A stretch of DNA of 31,739 nt from a virus, in IMG/VR virus record IMGVR_UViG_3300037847_001933, positions 1 to 31,739 of that record; one strand, given 5' to 3'. Below, piece by piece: positions 1-8,382 of this stretch. Below the pieces are notes generated by a model. The model did no database searches. It was not told the origin of the DNA and saw nothing but the letters and a program-made list of their open reading frames with translations. The position numbers were made by a program, and so were the translations under genes. Numbering within the stretch: the first letter of the stretch is position 1; every line of letters begins with the position of its first letter.

Positions 1-3000
1 ATTGACCCTGCCGTATCTCTGAAAACACTTAAATTTCTACTTGTTGGTGCAGTTCCTACCCCAAGTTTATCTGTTATTGTTGCACCACCTTGAAGAGTAA
101 GACTACCATTAGCGTCAATACTTGCTTTTTCTGTTCCGTTTGCTCTAAATTTATAAGTCAAAGAATCTGGACTATTGAAATTAACGGCACCACCGTCCAT
201 ACCGATAACAAGTTTTTGATTATTAGCACTTCTTGTAATAATTAAACCACCATCGAAACCTGAATCATCTTGTTGTTTGATAGTAACATTTCCTCTTGCT
301 TCAAGACCTGCTAATAATAAATCTGCATATTCATATCCTGTTCCACTTGTATTGACTGTTGTTGTAGGTTGTTCTGTTGTGCCTTTAAATAATTTAAATC
401 TATTTGTATCAGAAGCATCAGAAAATAACCCTAAATATCTTGCTGAACCATCATTATACTTTCCATATATACCTATATCGAGAGAGTTAGCTGAATTATC
501 TTTAGCCATCTCTATTAATGAATCTTCAACTGCTATTGTTGATGTATTCACAGTTGTAGTTGTACCATTGACTGTTAAATCTTGTGCTATTGTTAAGCTA
601 CCTGCTAAACTAACATCTTGCGAACTATCAATAGATATTGCATTTGTTCCTGCACTTCTAATATATACATTGTCTGCTCCACTATCTATTGAGCCAATAT
701 ATATACTATCTGAATTATCAATACCTATTAATCTAATACTTCCACCTCCTGTCGTTTTACTTTCATAATATTGATTATTATTTGTGATTGTATCGCCTGT
801 TAATACTATATTCCCTGTAACACTAATTCCTGTACTTGTAGTTTCAAATTTTACAGCATCATCGTAATAGATTGAAACTTCGCCATCTTTAGCACAACTT
901 ATATATTGTTCATTTCCAGTTGCAGAACGTAAATAAATAGCTGTGTCGGAACGTAACATTAAATAACCACTATTATTTTCTATGAATGAATTACTACTAT
1001 CGTGATAGATTTCTAAATCTTGACTTGTTCCAAGTTTAATTTTATCATTATCATTAAGGTTTAAACCACCGTCTGCTGTTATTGCTCCTGTAACATCTAA
1101 AGAAGATGAAAAAGTTGAAGCACCATCCGTAGTTATCCCTCCTGTTACAGCGATTCCTGTATTGGTAGTTGCTAGCTTCGTTACATTATTATATCTAAAA
1201 CTACAAGCACCATCAACAGTAAATTGAGCATAATATTCATCTTGAGCAGCATTTCTAAAATATATATTATCACTTCCTTCAATAAATAAATTACCTGTTC
1301 CTTGTTCTGTAATAAAAGAATTACTACCATCGTGATATATTCTTAAATCTTGAGAACTACCTAACTGAAGTATTGCACTATCAACTAAATTTATATGTTT
1401 ACTAACTAATATTCTTTCATTTGTTCCATCAAGTTTAAAATATTCTGTTGTTCCACCTGAACCATCATCACATTTAAAAATCATATCCTTATCATCTGTT
1501 CTTTGGTCAAAAATTAAATCCCCACCACTATTTTGCAGTCGTGTATCAGTTCCATCGTGATAAAAATATAAATCAGAAGCATCTCCTAAAGTTATTCGGC
1601 AGTTGTCTGGATATTTAGCATATAAATTGCCACCTGACGCTTGACTTCCGTCAAAATGTAAATATGTAGAAACGCCACCAGAACCATCGTCTGTTTGAAA
1701 AATAATATCTTTGTCATCTGAGTTGTTTTGTATATATAAATGCCCAGTATAATTTTGTAAATAAGAATCTGAAGTATTATGATGAATTTTAAAATCTGAG
1801 CCATCACCCCATATAGCGTATTTTGTATCTGCTATTGTTATATTATCACTAAACGAAGCACCTGTAAATACCGAACTTCCTGTTGCTGTTAAACCTCCTG
1901 TAACACTTACCCCTGTACTTGTTGTTTCAAACTTTTTAGACCCAGCATAATAAATAGCAACTTCAGCACCTGTATTAGCTAACAGATAAACTTGTGAGCC
2001 ATCTGCTCTTTGTAATTGAAAATTACTAGCTCTGATTAATAAATTTCCTGTTCCTGTTTCATCAATATAACTATTAGAGCCATCGTGGTACATTTCTAAA
2101 TCTCCTGCATTTCCAATTTGTATTTTAACATTGTCAAATAAAAATAAAGATTTAAAAAATTCATTTTTTTCTGAACTACCATCGATTTTAAAATATTCAG
2201 TAGTACCACCTGAGCCATCGTCTGTTTTGAAAATTATATCTCTATCATCTACTGTTTGTTCTAAAACTAAATCGCCTGTTGTATTATATATAATCGAATT
2301 AGATGTATGATAAATCTGTAAATCATTACCATCACCAAATACTGCTTTACTTGTATCTGTAAATGTGATATCATCATTTGCACTAACTGAAATATTACTT
2401 CCACCAGTTGTATTTCCACCTGATAATACTTCTGCTAAAGTATCGTGCCCTTCAATAGCAGTATCAACATAAGCAGTGGTAGCTATTTTAGTTGAATTAT
2501 CTCCGTCTGTTTGAGTTGTAGCAGTTGAGTTATTAGGTAAAACTACACCACCACTTGCAAAAGATAATGAAAGACCTTGACCACTTGCAGTTGTTACAAT
2601 TTGATTTGACGTTCCTGTAACTGCAAATACTTGACTATCTAAATCTACTGAACCTGTACCACTATCGCCACTAAAATCTAAATCTTCTAAAGTTATTCTT
2701 GAAGCTACATAATCAACTATGGCAGCACTTGTAGGAATTGTTGTGTCATTGTCATTATTTGCGATTCCGTCAGCTTCATCTACAAATTTTGTGATTGTTA
2801 TATTTTCTCCTGTGTCTTTTAGTGAGCCGAACTCTAATATTCCAGTTGCTTTAAAATCTCCTGCGTTGTTTAGATAAACTCCAGTTTGGTTTCCAGAGCC
2901 GTCTGTTAGTTCTCGTAATGTAGCACTGATAACCGCATTATCAATAGTCTTGATAAGACCAACATACGTATTTGAAATTTTTGTATTAAATAAACTTGCC

Positions 3001-3002
3001 AT
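1..3002 (-). CDS. Tail fibre / receptor-binding-type structural protein, C-terminus cut by window edge
   Basis: One frame is open from ATG at 3002 to base 1 with no stop, so at least 1000 residues are encoded and the C-terminus lies outside the window. The first ~200 residues resemble the tail-proximal part of phage fibres. The body holds six copies of a fibre motif of the form DLxIYHDGSNSxI, followed by a GTGxLxI-like strand, starting near residues 227, 301, 403, 477, 552 and 662. Some are linked by a KFETTSTGxxVTG-like module. Near residue 808 is the motif LTVNGTTTTVNTSTIAVED, common in fibres of marine phages. Such repeats normally fold as trimeric beta-rich shafts outside the virion. It is the last visible gene of the late operon, 78 nt after the DUF6712-like gene. 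The fibre role is inferred from the repeats and position. Receptor specificity cannot be read from the sequence. Confidence 0.82.
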   Translation of the reverse strand, partial: MASLFNTKISNTYVGLIKTIDNAVISATLRELTDGSGNQTGVYLNNAGDFKATGILEFGSLKDTGENITITKFVDEADGIANNDNDTTIPTSAAIVDYVASRITLEDLDFSGDSGTGSVDLDSQVFAVTGTSNQIVTTASGQGLSLSFASGGVVLPNNSTATTQTDGDNSTKIATTAYVDTAIEGHDTLAEVLSGGNTTGGSNISVSANDDITFTDTSKAVFGDGNDLQIYHTSNSIIYNTTGDLVLEQTVDDRDIIFKTDDGSGGTTEYFKIDGSSEKNEFFKSLFLFDNVKIQIGNAGDLEMYHDGSNSYIDETGTGNLLIRASNFQLQRADGSQVYLLANTGAEVAIYYAGSKKFETTSTGVSVTGGLTATGSSVFTGASFSDNITIADTKYAIWGDGSDFKIHHNTSDSYLQNYTGHLYIQNNSDDKDIIFQTDDGSGGVSTYLHFDGSQASGGNLYAKYPDNCRITLGDASDLYFYHDGTDTRLQNSGGDLIFDQRTDDKDMIFKCDDGSGGTTEYFKLDGTNERILVSKHINLVDSAILQLGSSQDLRIYHDGSNSFITEQGTGNLFIEGSDNIYFRNAAQDEYYAQFTVDGACSFRYNNVTKLATTNTGIAVTGGITTDGASTFSSSLDVTGAITADGGLNLNDNDKIKLGTSQDLEIYHDSSNSFIENNSGYLMLRSDTAIYLRSATGNEQYISCAKDGEVSIYYDDAVKFETTSTGISVTGNIVLTGDTITNNNQYYESKTTGGGSIRLIGIDNSDSIYIGSIDSGADNVYIRSAGTNAISIDSSQDVSLAGSLTIAQDLTVNGTTTTVNTSTIAVEDSLIEMAKDNSANSLDIGIYGKYNDGSARYLGLFSDASDTNRFKLFKGTTEQPTTTVNTSGTGYEYADLLLAGLEARGNVTIKQQDDSGFDGGLIITRSANNQKLVIGMDGGAVNFNSPDSLTYKFRANGTEKASIDANGSLTLQGGATITDKLGVGTAPTSRNLSVFRDTAGS

Positions 3003-3037
3003 CTTTTATCTTTTTTTTGTCATTCAATTTTTTTAAA

Positions 3038-3060
3038 AATGTTCTCAATTTTTGAACATT
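3038..3060 (-). terminator. Weak hairpin between adaptor gene and tail-fibre gene
   Basis: A 7-bp inverted repeat (AATGTTC / GAACATT, 9-nt loop) lies in the 78-nt gap. On the minus strand it is followed by only four T, then A-rich sequence. It could be a partial terminator or an RNA-processing site ahead of the fibre gene. The weak T tract makes full termination unlikely. Confidence 0.3.
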
Positions 3061-3080
3061 ATGTTTTTTCGGTTTATATC

Positions 3081-3593
3081 TCATAATACCCACCCATTAA
3101 AAGTTGCATCGTGACTTGGATTAATATCCTCGTTTGTGTTGCTTGTATACTCTGGAAAATTAGATTGATTAAAACTCATATAATCAATGAATCTTCTAGT
3201 GTACCATTGAGCATTTGTTCTAGCTTTTTCGACTAAATAATCTACTTCGCTTTTACTCACAGTCTCTGCAGTTTCTGATGTGTGTTTAAAAATACCTCCG
3301 TTTTTAATTTGATAAGCAGCGAATGGAATATAATCCACTTGTGAATACCAAATTAGCATAGGAGCTACATAATCATTTAATAATGTTTTATATTTTGCAT
3401 TTGCATTATCATCAATCGTTCCATCAGTTATTAATGTGCCTAGCTTATTATATAACTCTGTTCCGAGATAATTTTGTATGTGTATCTCTTGTGCTAATTT
3501 TATGAACTGAATAAATTTATCAGTATCAATATTACCATCCATCACGGAGTTTCTTACTAAGTCAGTTCTATTTATAAATAATGCAGTTGCCAT
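3081..3593 (-). CDS. Head-tail connector/adaptor-like protein (DUF6712-like), 170 aa
   Basis: The 170-residue protein has an N-terminus (FINRTDLVRNSV then NIDTDKFIQFIKLAQ) and a helical pattern that I recognise from DUF6712-type proteins found just after the portal gene in many Bacteroidota phages. Conserved landmarks include YLGTELYNKL around residue 42 and an aromatic-rich middle (APMLIWYSQVDYIPFAAY). By position, 6 nt after the portal stop, it probably acts as a head-completion or adaptor protein between portal and tail. No enzymatic motif is visible. The start is the only ATG that keeps the conserved N-terminus. The family assignment is from memory of the pattern; the role is inferred from neighbours. 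Confidence 0.6.
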   Translation of the reverse strand: MATALFINRTDLVRNSVMDGNIDTDKFIQFIKLAQEIHIQNYLGTELYNKLGTLITDGTIDDNANAKYKTLLNDYVAPMLIWYSQVDYIPFAAYQIKNGGIFKHTSETAETVSKSEVDYLVEKARTNAQWYTRRFIDYMSFNQSNFPEYTSNTNEDINPSHDATFNGWVL

Positions 3594-3599
3594 AATATT

Positions 3600-5489
3600 T
3601 TATTTAGGATATGCTCCTTTTGTTTTTGTGCTTCCGGGTGCTATTTCACTTTCAGCACTACCTCTCGGTCTTTTATTTTTCATATATTGAGGTATCTCGT
3701 TTTTATTTCTTGCGATAACATAATCATTCAAGTTTTCACTTTTCACTTTTGTTCTTTTTCTCAATCTATATAAAACTCTTACCCATTTGTGCTGACAATA
3801 AATGCCACCTTTCAATTTGAATATATCGTAGGGCAGGTCTGGTCGGTGTCTGAACTGAACATTGACTGGAGGGTCTTTTTCACCTGGATAACTTGCCCTA
3901 TCAATATCTTCTATTCTCCAAACTAAACCTTGGTCAGAAAGTTCCATCATTTTTTTACAAAACTCTCTTGATTCCCCTGATTTTTTCATTCCTCTTGCAT
4001 ACTTATAACGGATTTTGTATAGTCCATTTTTGGAATCTAAATAAGAAAAAGCACTACCATCTCTCACACTACCTACATTATCTTCCGTTGCCGTTGTTAA
4101 TCCTACGGCTTCTCTAATTTTACTTAATGTGCTTTTGCTTTCTTCAACTAAATGTTCAGCGAAATCTTGTGGCTCAACTTCCTCATTTTCATCCATTTCT
4201 GCAACGAACTCATAATTCTCATCTATTTTATGTGCCGTTTCTTGTAATGAGCCTAATATTCTATGAGTTTCATCAGTTGATAATTCTAAATTTTCATCTT
4301 GCTTAACTCCAGTTTCTTCTTCTATTTCCTCATCACTTTGGATATCTTCATCAATATCAGTAAATTCTAGTGGTTGTAAGGTTATAAAATATAGATTTAA
4401 GCTAATATCATTGTAAGCTAATATTTTGTCAAAGGCATCTATTAAAAGCTCTTGAAAAGGTCTTATCACGGTATTATCCATTAATAAAGAGGCAGTCTTA
4501 ATCTCATCAGCATTATTTCCTAATCCTGTTTGGTCTTTTATACCTAATAACATCGGAGATACAACCCTGTGTGCTAACATTATCTTCTTGGTTGATTCCT
4601 CACTTAAAAATTGATATTGTTGATGTGCATCACTTAATTGAACAGGAGTTATTTCTGCCTGAGCGTCTCTATTGTCATTAAATGCGAGGATAAATTTACC
4701 TGCATTTGAGCTACCACTAAATTTCTGTGCTATTCTATTTTCAATTAATTGTCTTTCCTCTTGATTAGGAATACCATTATTAAAATTAATAAGCATAGAT
4801 GGGGATAACCCATTCATAATATTGTTTAAATGATAATTAGATATTTCTTCTTCTAGTTCGGCATATTGTAAGCCACCTTGATAATCTACAGGGGAATAAT
4901 AATAGAATCCAGCTTTGTACGGCTGAATGTATAATATTTCTATCGCTTCATTACTCATACCAAAAGCAGGTATTCTTGTAGGTTGTTCACTCGGTTTGAT
5001 TTTAGTCCAATCAGCGTAATAATAATATGCTTCAACTTCCCCTTTGTCATTGGCTTTTTCTGCTCTTAATGTTTCAATAGGAAAATGTTCAACCTGTGCT
5101 ATTTTTTTTCTGTCTTTGCTATAAATAACTTGAACGGCACATTGTCCCATCAATTTTAAATCATAACAAAGTTTTCTTACACAATCTTTTTCAAATAGTG
5201 TAACCATTTGAGCATACTCATCTGGTTTTTTATCAGCATCAGTTGCGTTTAAACCTTTACCGAATATTTGTTGAGAGATACCATTTATAGCAGCGTTATT
5301 TGTTGGACTGCCGTTATATCTATCAATTAAGAATTGGAAATAATTATTATCACTTCCATATTGTATCCATTCTTTATTAGGTTGCTCCTTTACTTCTGGA
5401 CTTGTATAAGTGCTTAAATTTACAAAACTTACTTCCGTATTTGATTTTTTCATAAATTGTCCTAATTTATTTCTATTATATTTTCTCAT
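3600..5489 (-). CDS. Portal protein, with cysteine/histidine-containing C-terminal extension
   Basis: This 629-residue protein has portal features. The N-terminal part has WIQYGSDNNYFQFLIDRYNGSPTN-type sequence. The central wing/stem region follows, and SEESTKKIMLAHRVVSP then LLGIKDQTGLGNNADEIKTA (roughly residues 300-335) are typical of HK97/PBSX-type portals. It forms the dodecameric DNA channel at the capsid vertex. After an acidic linker (about 385-455), an extra domain at about 480-590 contains SREFCKKMM, WRIEDIDRASYPG and GGIYCQHKWVRVLYRLRKR. I associate this segment with other head proteins of Bacteroidota phages. The ATG overlaps the upstream stop by 4 nt (ATGA), which fixes the start. 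It is confident as a portal; the function of the extension is unknown. Confidence 0.88.
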   Translation of the reverse strand: MRKYNRNKLGQFMKKSNTEVSFVNLSTYTSPEVKEQPNKEWIQYGSDNNYFQFLIDRYNGSPTNNAAINGISQQIFGKGLNATDADKKPDEYAQMVTLFEKDCVRKLCYDLKLMGQCAVQVIYSKDRKKIAQVEHFPIETLRAEKANDKGEVEAYYYYADWTKIKPSEQPTRIPAFGMSNEAIEILYIQPYKAGFYYYSPVDYQGGLQYAELEEEISNYHLNNIMNGLSPSMLINFNNGIPNQEERQLIENRIAQKFSGSSNAGKFILAFNDNRDAQAEITPVQLSDAHQQYQFLSEESTKKIMLAHRVVSPMLLGIKDQTGLGNNADEIKTASLLMDNTVIRPFQELLIDAFDKILAYNDISLNLYFITLQPLEFTDIDEDIQSDEEIEEETGVKQDENLELSTDETHRILGSLQETAHKIDENYEFVAEMDENEEVEPQDFAEHLVEESKSTLSKIREAVGLTTATEDNVGSVRDGSAFSYLDSKNGLYKIRYKYARGMKKSGESREFCKKMMELSDQGLVWRIEDIDRASYPGEKDPPVNVQFRHRPDLPYDIFKLKGGIYCQHKWVRVLYRLRKRTKVKSENLNDYVIARNKNEIPQYMKNKRPRGSAESEIAPGSTKTKGAYPK

Positions 5490-5926
5490 ATTACAATATA
5501 CTCATTATTATACGAATCATTTGTTTTATATTGATTCTTGTTAATTTCGTACCAATCAAAATCAACTGCGTCAATATCTTGGTCTGTAACGAATATCCTA
5601 TCTTTATACATTCTTTCTTCTTGATTTGAATCGACTTGCCATAACTCATCATAATTTTCCCATAAACTTAAATTACTATTCCAATAATTAAAATCAGCAT
5701 AAACATCTAAGTCATAAAATCTAGCTTCTTTAAAAATACTATTACTTGAGCCATCAACATAAGAATTTGTGAATGTTAAATAATCTCCACTTTGTGTAGT
5801 GCTTGTTATAAAATAACTGAATTGTTTGTTCAAACTTGTATCTCTAACTCTTGTATAGAAGTTACCTAGATATTCTCTAGGAATAATCTTCAAAGTTTGT
5901 GATGCAGTTGTGGTTAATACAATCAT
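5486..5926 (-). CDS. Small virion protein between tube-like protein and portal, 146 aa
   Basis: The gene encodes 146 residues from ATG at 5926. An apparent longer frame to 5974 begins at GTG inside a terminator hairpin and is rejected. The protein begins MIVLTTTASQTLKIIPREY and is rich in Tyr, Asn and Asp, with a beta-type pattern, no membrane segment and no enzyme motif. The same N-terminus pattern occurs in small proteins of Bacteroidota phage structural operons. It overlaps the portal ATG by 4 nt, implying translational coupling, and lies after a terminator and a TCGTTA element. A head or head-tail structural role is inferred from position only. Confidence 0.55.
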   Translation of the reverse strand: MIVLTTTASQTLKIIPREYLGNFYTRVRDTSLNKQFSYFITSTTQSGDYLTFTNSYVDGSSNSIFKEARFYDLDVYADFNYWNSNLSLWENYDELWQVDSNQEERMYKDRIFVTDQDIDAVDFDWYEINKNQYKTNDSYNNEYIVI

Positions 5927-5934
5927 TTGATATA

Positions 5935-5940
5935 TAACGA
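5935..5940 (-). promoter_or_regulatory. TCGTTA element upstream of late gene (copy 1)
   Basis: On the minus strand TCGTTA lies 8 nt before ATG 5926 and follows a T-rich tract (AATTTTTTTTAG). It is one of four near-identical arrangements before late genes (also 8202, 9247, 16303). It may be a phage late promoter or a translation-initiation element; only the recurrence is observed. Confidence 0.4.
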
Positions 5941-5961
5941 CTAAAAAAAATTTATTTGTAA

Positions 5962-5991
5962 AATAAAAAAGCACCCATAAAAGAGTGCTTT
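5962..5991 (-). terminator. Intrinsic terminator after the tube-like gene
   Basis: On the minus strand AAAGCAC pairs with GTGCTTT (7 bp, arms 5985-5991 and 5968-5974) and is followed by TTTTTTATTTT. It lies 27 nt after the stop of the gene at 6018-6533 and ahead of the next start, so it likely ends or attenuates that transcript. Confidence 0.7.
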
Positions 5992-6017
5992 CTTAAGAAA
6001 ATTAATATTGTAAAATA

Positions 6018-6533
6018 TTAAGCTGGGTCGATTTGAGTTGCATTAGCTGATAATACACCTGCGTCCACAAAGTATGGTGCAGTTTCCTCAATTCCTTCCA
6101 TAACTAGTGTGAAGCCAGTTAAATCTCCAGCAGCAGCTCCTGTTACGATAGTTCCGCCAGTCACTTCACATCCGTTTTCATATCCACATAATAATTGGTT
6201 TCCGTAATAATCTTCAACAACAACTACAGGTCTCGCGTGAGTTATAATTTGTAGTTCATTTTTTGTTGCGTTATCAAGGAATGGTAATGTCATATTCAAT
6301 GTTTGAGTATAGAAAGTAGTTCCGTTCTCTCTTGAACTTGTTACTGCTACCTCTAAAGATGAATTTCCTTTCACATCAAATTGAAACCAATCTGGTGAAT
6401 TTGCAAATGCTGATATCGTTTGGTCTGCATCTATTGTTGCAGAAATAGGAAAATCTGCCATATATATAGTTTTGATACCACCAAACCCTTTTTTACAAGG
6501 TACTTTTCTTCCTGTTGTTAATGCACAAGCCAT
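6018..6533 (-). CDS. Major tail tube-like virion protein, 171 aa
   Basis: The 171-residue protein starts MACALTTGRKVPCKKGFGG and contains SSRENGTTFYTQTLNMTLPF and RPVVVVEDYYGNQLLCGYENG followed by TGGTIVTGAAAGDLTGFTL. This pattern is widespread in structural operons of Bacteroidota phages. The all-beta profile, the size and its own strong terminators fit a high-copy tube protein, but this is inference; it could be a capsid decoration protein. It follows the major capsid gene after a strong terminator (6557-6579) and precedes another (5962-5991). It may therefore be transcribed as its own dosage-controlled unit, although no clear promoter was recognised in the gap. Confidence 0.55.
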   Translation of the reverse strand: MACALTTGRKVPCKKGFGGIKTIYMADFPISATIDADQTISAFANSPDWFQFDVKGNSSLEVAVTSSRENGTTFYTQTLNMTLPFLDNATKNELQIITHARPVVVVEDYYGNQLLCGYENGCEVTGGTIVTGAAAGDLTGFTLVMEGIEETAPYFVDAGVLSANATQIDPA

Positions 6534-6550
6534 ATTTTTCTAATTTTAAA

Positions 6551-6585
6551 AAAAAAGGTAGGTAGTCAAACCACCTACCCTTTTA
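6551..6585 (-). terminator. Strong intrinsic terminator after the major capsid gene
   Basis: GGTAGGT pairs with ACCTACC across a 9-nt loop (6557-6563 and 6573-6579). On the minus strand it is followed by a run of nine T. It lies 20-50 nt after the capsid stop. It could also stop plus-strand transcription, with a shorter T tract. Confidence 0.85.
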
Positions 6586-6604
6586 TTGTTAAACAATTTT
6601 TATA

Positions 6605-7555
6605 CTATGATGCTAAAGTCAATAATACTAAATCACTTCCGATGCCATACTGAACACCTGCTGTGAATCTCATTACTACTCTCACATTTTGACTTCCGTC
6701 TAAGTCAGCCATATCTAATAACTTCACTTCGTTGAAATCAGAAACTAGTCCTGTACCGAAGTATAAGTTTGATTTTTGACCTGCTACTGCGTGGTCTGCA
6801 GGCATACCTGGAGTGTTAATCACTTGAATACCTTCGTATGAAAGTGCATTCCCCATATTATACCATTGAGAACCTTTGCTATCTGTACCAGCAGCTCCAA
6901 CTCCTGAAGCACCATAACCACCTAGGTATCTGATATATGCTTGATACGCAACTGGTGGAACATAAATAGCAACATCCTCTTTTCCATAAACTGCGTTAGG
7001 AAGTGCATCTACGATATTTGCTAATAAGTCATCAACATTTGCTGAAGTGAATGATGTATGTGAGCCGTTAGCAGCGTCGTTTACATCTGAATCAGCAGCC
7101 ATTAATACTGTGAATCCGTCAAATTCTCCTGCGTTACCATTAACACCACCCCAAATATTTTGCTCATTTTTTTCTGCAACTAGACCAGCTACGTGGCTAA
7201 TTAAGAAATCAGAGAATTTTGGTGGCATATTTGAAAATGCAGAGAATCCCATTTCGATAGCTTCCCAGTCAGATATAAAATCTTTCTTACAAAGCTCTAA
7301 ATTTACTTGGAACTCCTCAGGTTGAAGAATTCTTTCTGTCAATGTTACCGTAGCAGTGTCTGTGAAATCACAAGTCGCATCTTTGATGACATTAGCATCA
7401 GTTGCTACTTTTTTAATCACATCTTTGTACTTCACATTCGGTTTGATGGTAATGTTACCATTATCTAACGTAGGGGAACTTAATAGGGCAGCCGAAATAT
7501 ACTTCCCCGAAAACTCTCCTGCGTATGTACTAGTTATACTTACTGTAGTCGCCAT
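6605..7555 (-). CDS. Major capsid protein, 316 aa
   Basis: The 316-residue protein has features of the HK97-fold capsid family of Bacteroidota phages. These are ITIKPNVKYKDVIKKV in the N-terminal part, a beta-hairpin/spine segment (ATVTLTERILQPEEFQVNLELC), and IWGGVNGNAGEFDGF in the middle. The P-domain/A-domain segment has KEDVAIYVPPVAYQAYIRYLGG, and the C-terminus is VVMRFTAGVQYGIGSDLVLL. It forms the capsid shell. It directly follows an acidic scaffold-like gene and an XkdF-like protease, the classic protease-scaffold-capsid order. It ends in a strong terminator, as expected for the most abundant transcript. The start ATG at 7555 follows an A/T-rich AAATAAATAAAT leader typical of Bacteroidota translation. 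Confidence 0.88.
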   Translation of the reverse strand: MATTVSITSTYAGEFSGKYISAALLSSPTLDNGNITIKPNVKYKDVIKKVATDANVIKDATCDFTDTATVTLTERILQPEEFQVNLELCKKDFISDWEAIEMGFSAFSNMPPKFSDFLISHVAGLVAEKNEQNIWGGVNGNAGEFDGFTVLMAADSDVNDAANGSHTSFTSANVDDLLANIVDALPNAVYGKEDVAIYVPPVAYQAYIRYLGGYGASGVGAAGTDSKGSQWYNMGNALSYEGIQVINTPGMPADHAVAGQKSNLYFGTGLVSDFNEVKLLDMADLDGSQNVRVVMRFTAGVQYGIGSDLVLLTLAS

Positions 7556-7575
7556 AATTTATTTATTTATTTAAT

Positions 7576-8190
7576 TTAAAAGTTTGCTATTTTTTCTAAT
7601 ATCCTATCTCTTGTAGTTTTGCTTCTGTTTTGAGCATACAAGTGTTGAGGTTTCTTTTTTGAATTTTCTGGACTATGTTTGATTGGCTCAACCGCAGGCT
7701 CAGATAATTCTTGTTTAAGTTCTTCGTTGACTTCTTCTTTAGTTTCTTCAACAACCTCTTCAGATTTTAATTCTTCTTCCTCTGTATCAACTTCCATATC
7801 TTCTTCTTCCTTATCATCTCCCATTTTCGATTTAAGGTCAGCGATTGCATCTTCTAGGTTTTTAATTCTTTTTTCCATACCTGCCCAATCTTGAACATCG
7901 GCTTCTTTGCCGTCATCTTCCATTTCTTCCTCATCTTTTTTCTTGTCACCATAAGAGCCAAGTTCTGCAATCAGACCCTCCTCTTTTACTAACATTACTT
8001 CTCCACTTTCTAAAGTGTACTCGCCCACAGGCATTGCGACTTTGTTATCTTCTGTTTTGATAAAAACTTCGCTACCTGCACTAAATGATTCTGCTTCTAT
8101 CACAGTACCATTTTCTAACTTCTTTGTTTCGAGTTTAACATCGATGTCAAGAAGTGTTCGGATTTTGTTTATCATATCACTACTTTTCAT
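7576..8190 (-). CDS. Acidic coiled-coil scaffolding-type protein, 204 aa
   Basis: The 204-residue protein has a folded N-terminus (about 1-75: INKIRTLLDIDVKLETKKLENGT and following beta segments). Then comes a very acidic, coiled-coil middle (about 80-170, runs of Glu/Asp with ENLEDAIADLKSKMGDD-like heptads) and a basic C-terminus. This layout and the position immediately before the major capsid gene are typical of capsid scaffolding proteins, which fill the procapsid and leave or are cleaved on maturation. ATG at 8190 follows a TCGTTA element; an in-frame ATG five codons later is an alternative. The function is inferred from composition and context. Confidence 0.65.
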   Translation of the reverse strand: MKSSDMINKIRTLLDIDVKLETKKLENGTVIEAESFSAGSEVFIKTEDNKVAMPVGEYTLESGEVMLVKEEGLIAELGSYGDKKKDEEEMEDDGKEADVQDWAGMEKRIKNLEDAIADLKSKMGDDKEEEDMEVDTEEEELKSEEVVEETKEEVNEELKQELSEPAVEPIKHSPENSKKKPQHLYAQNRSKTTRDRILEKIANF

Positions 8191-8201
8191 AATTATTTAA
8201 T

Positions 8202-8207
8202 TAACGA
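8202..8207 (-). promoter_or_regulatory. TCGTTA element upstream of scaffold gene (copy 2)
   Basis: On the minus strand it reads AATTTTTTTTAAATCGTTAA, 11 nt before ATG 8190. The T tract plus TCGTTA matches the copies at 5935 and 9247. Its role (promoter versus translation signal) is not resolved. Confidence 0.4.
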
Positions 8208-8229
8208 TTTAAAAAAAATTTTTTGCATT

Positions 8230-8382
8230 TTACGATGCCGTTCTATTTATTACTCCAATGCCTTGAGCCCATAAAGAGCCATCGCAACATTTTATAGAGT
8301 AAGTATTTGTATCCTCACACAAACAAGCTCTACGGCTTCCCTTTGGACTTGTTCTGCTAGGAGTTTTATATTCTTTATTCAT
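8230..8382 (-). CDS. Small conserved phage protein with Cys-rich core, 50 aa
   Basis: A 50-residue frame starts at ATG 8382, overlapping the stop of the protease gene (TAATG), and ends with TAA at 8230. It encodes YKTPSRTSPKGSRRACLC near the N-terminus and KCCDGSLWAQGIG near the C-terminus. I recognise this pattern as a small accessory protein in the head operon of Bacteroidota phages. The four cysteines (two in CLC, two in CC) could bind metal. Its function is unknown. The tight coupling and the conserved pattern support a real gene. Confidence 0.65.
   Translation of the reverse strand: MNKEYKTPSRTSPKGSRRACLCEDTNTYSIKCCDGSLWAQGIGVINRTAS

Noticed and set aside
277-768. Plus-strand 163-codon frame within the fibre gene
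   Set aside because: Lies opposite continuous repeat-bearing coding sequence; composition is that of an antisense frame.
1592-1807. Minus-strand 71-codon frame inside the fibre gene
   Set aside because: Different frame from the continuous fibre reading, and a low-complexity hydrophobic product.
500-2330. Regularly spaced short repeats considered as a CRISPR array
   Set aside because: The repeats are in-frame protein motifs at 220-330 nt spacing with drifting sequence, not 25-40 nt identical repeats.
5927-5974. N-terminal extension of the 146-aa gene from a GTG
   Set aside because: It would start inside the terminator hairpin; ATG 5926 restores the common N-terminus.
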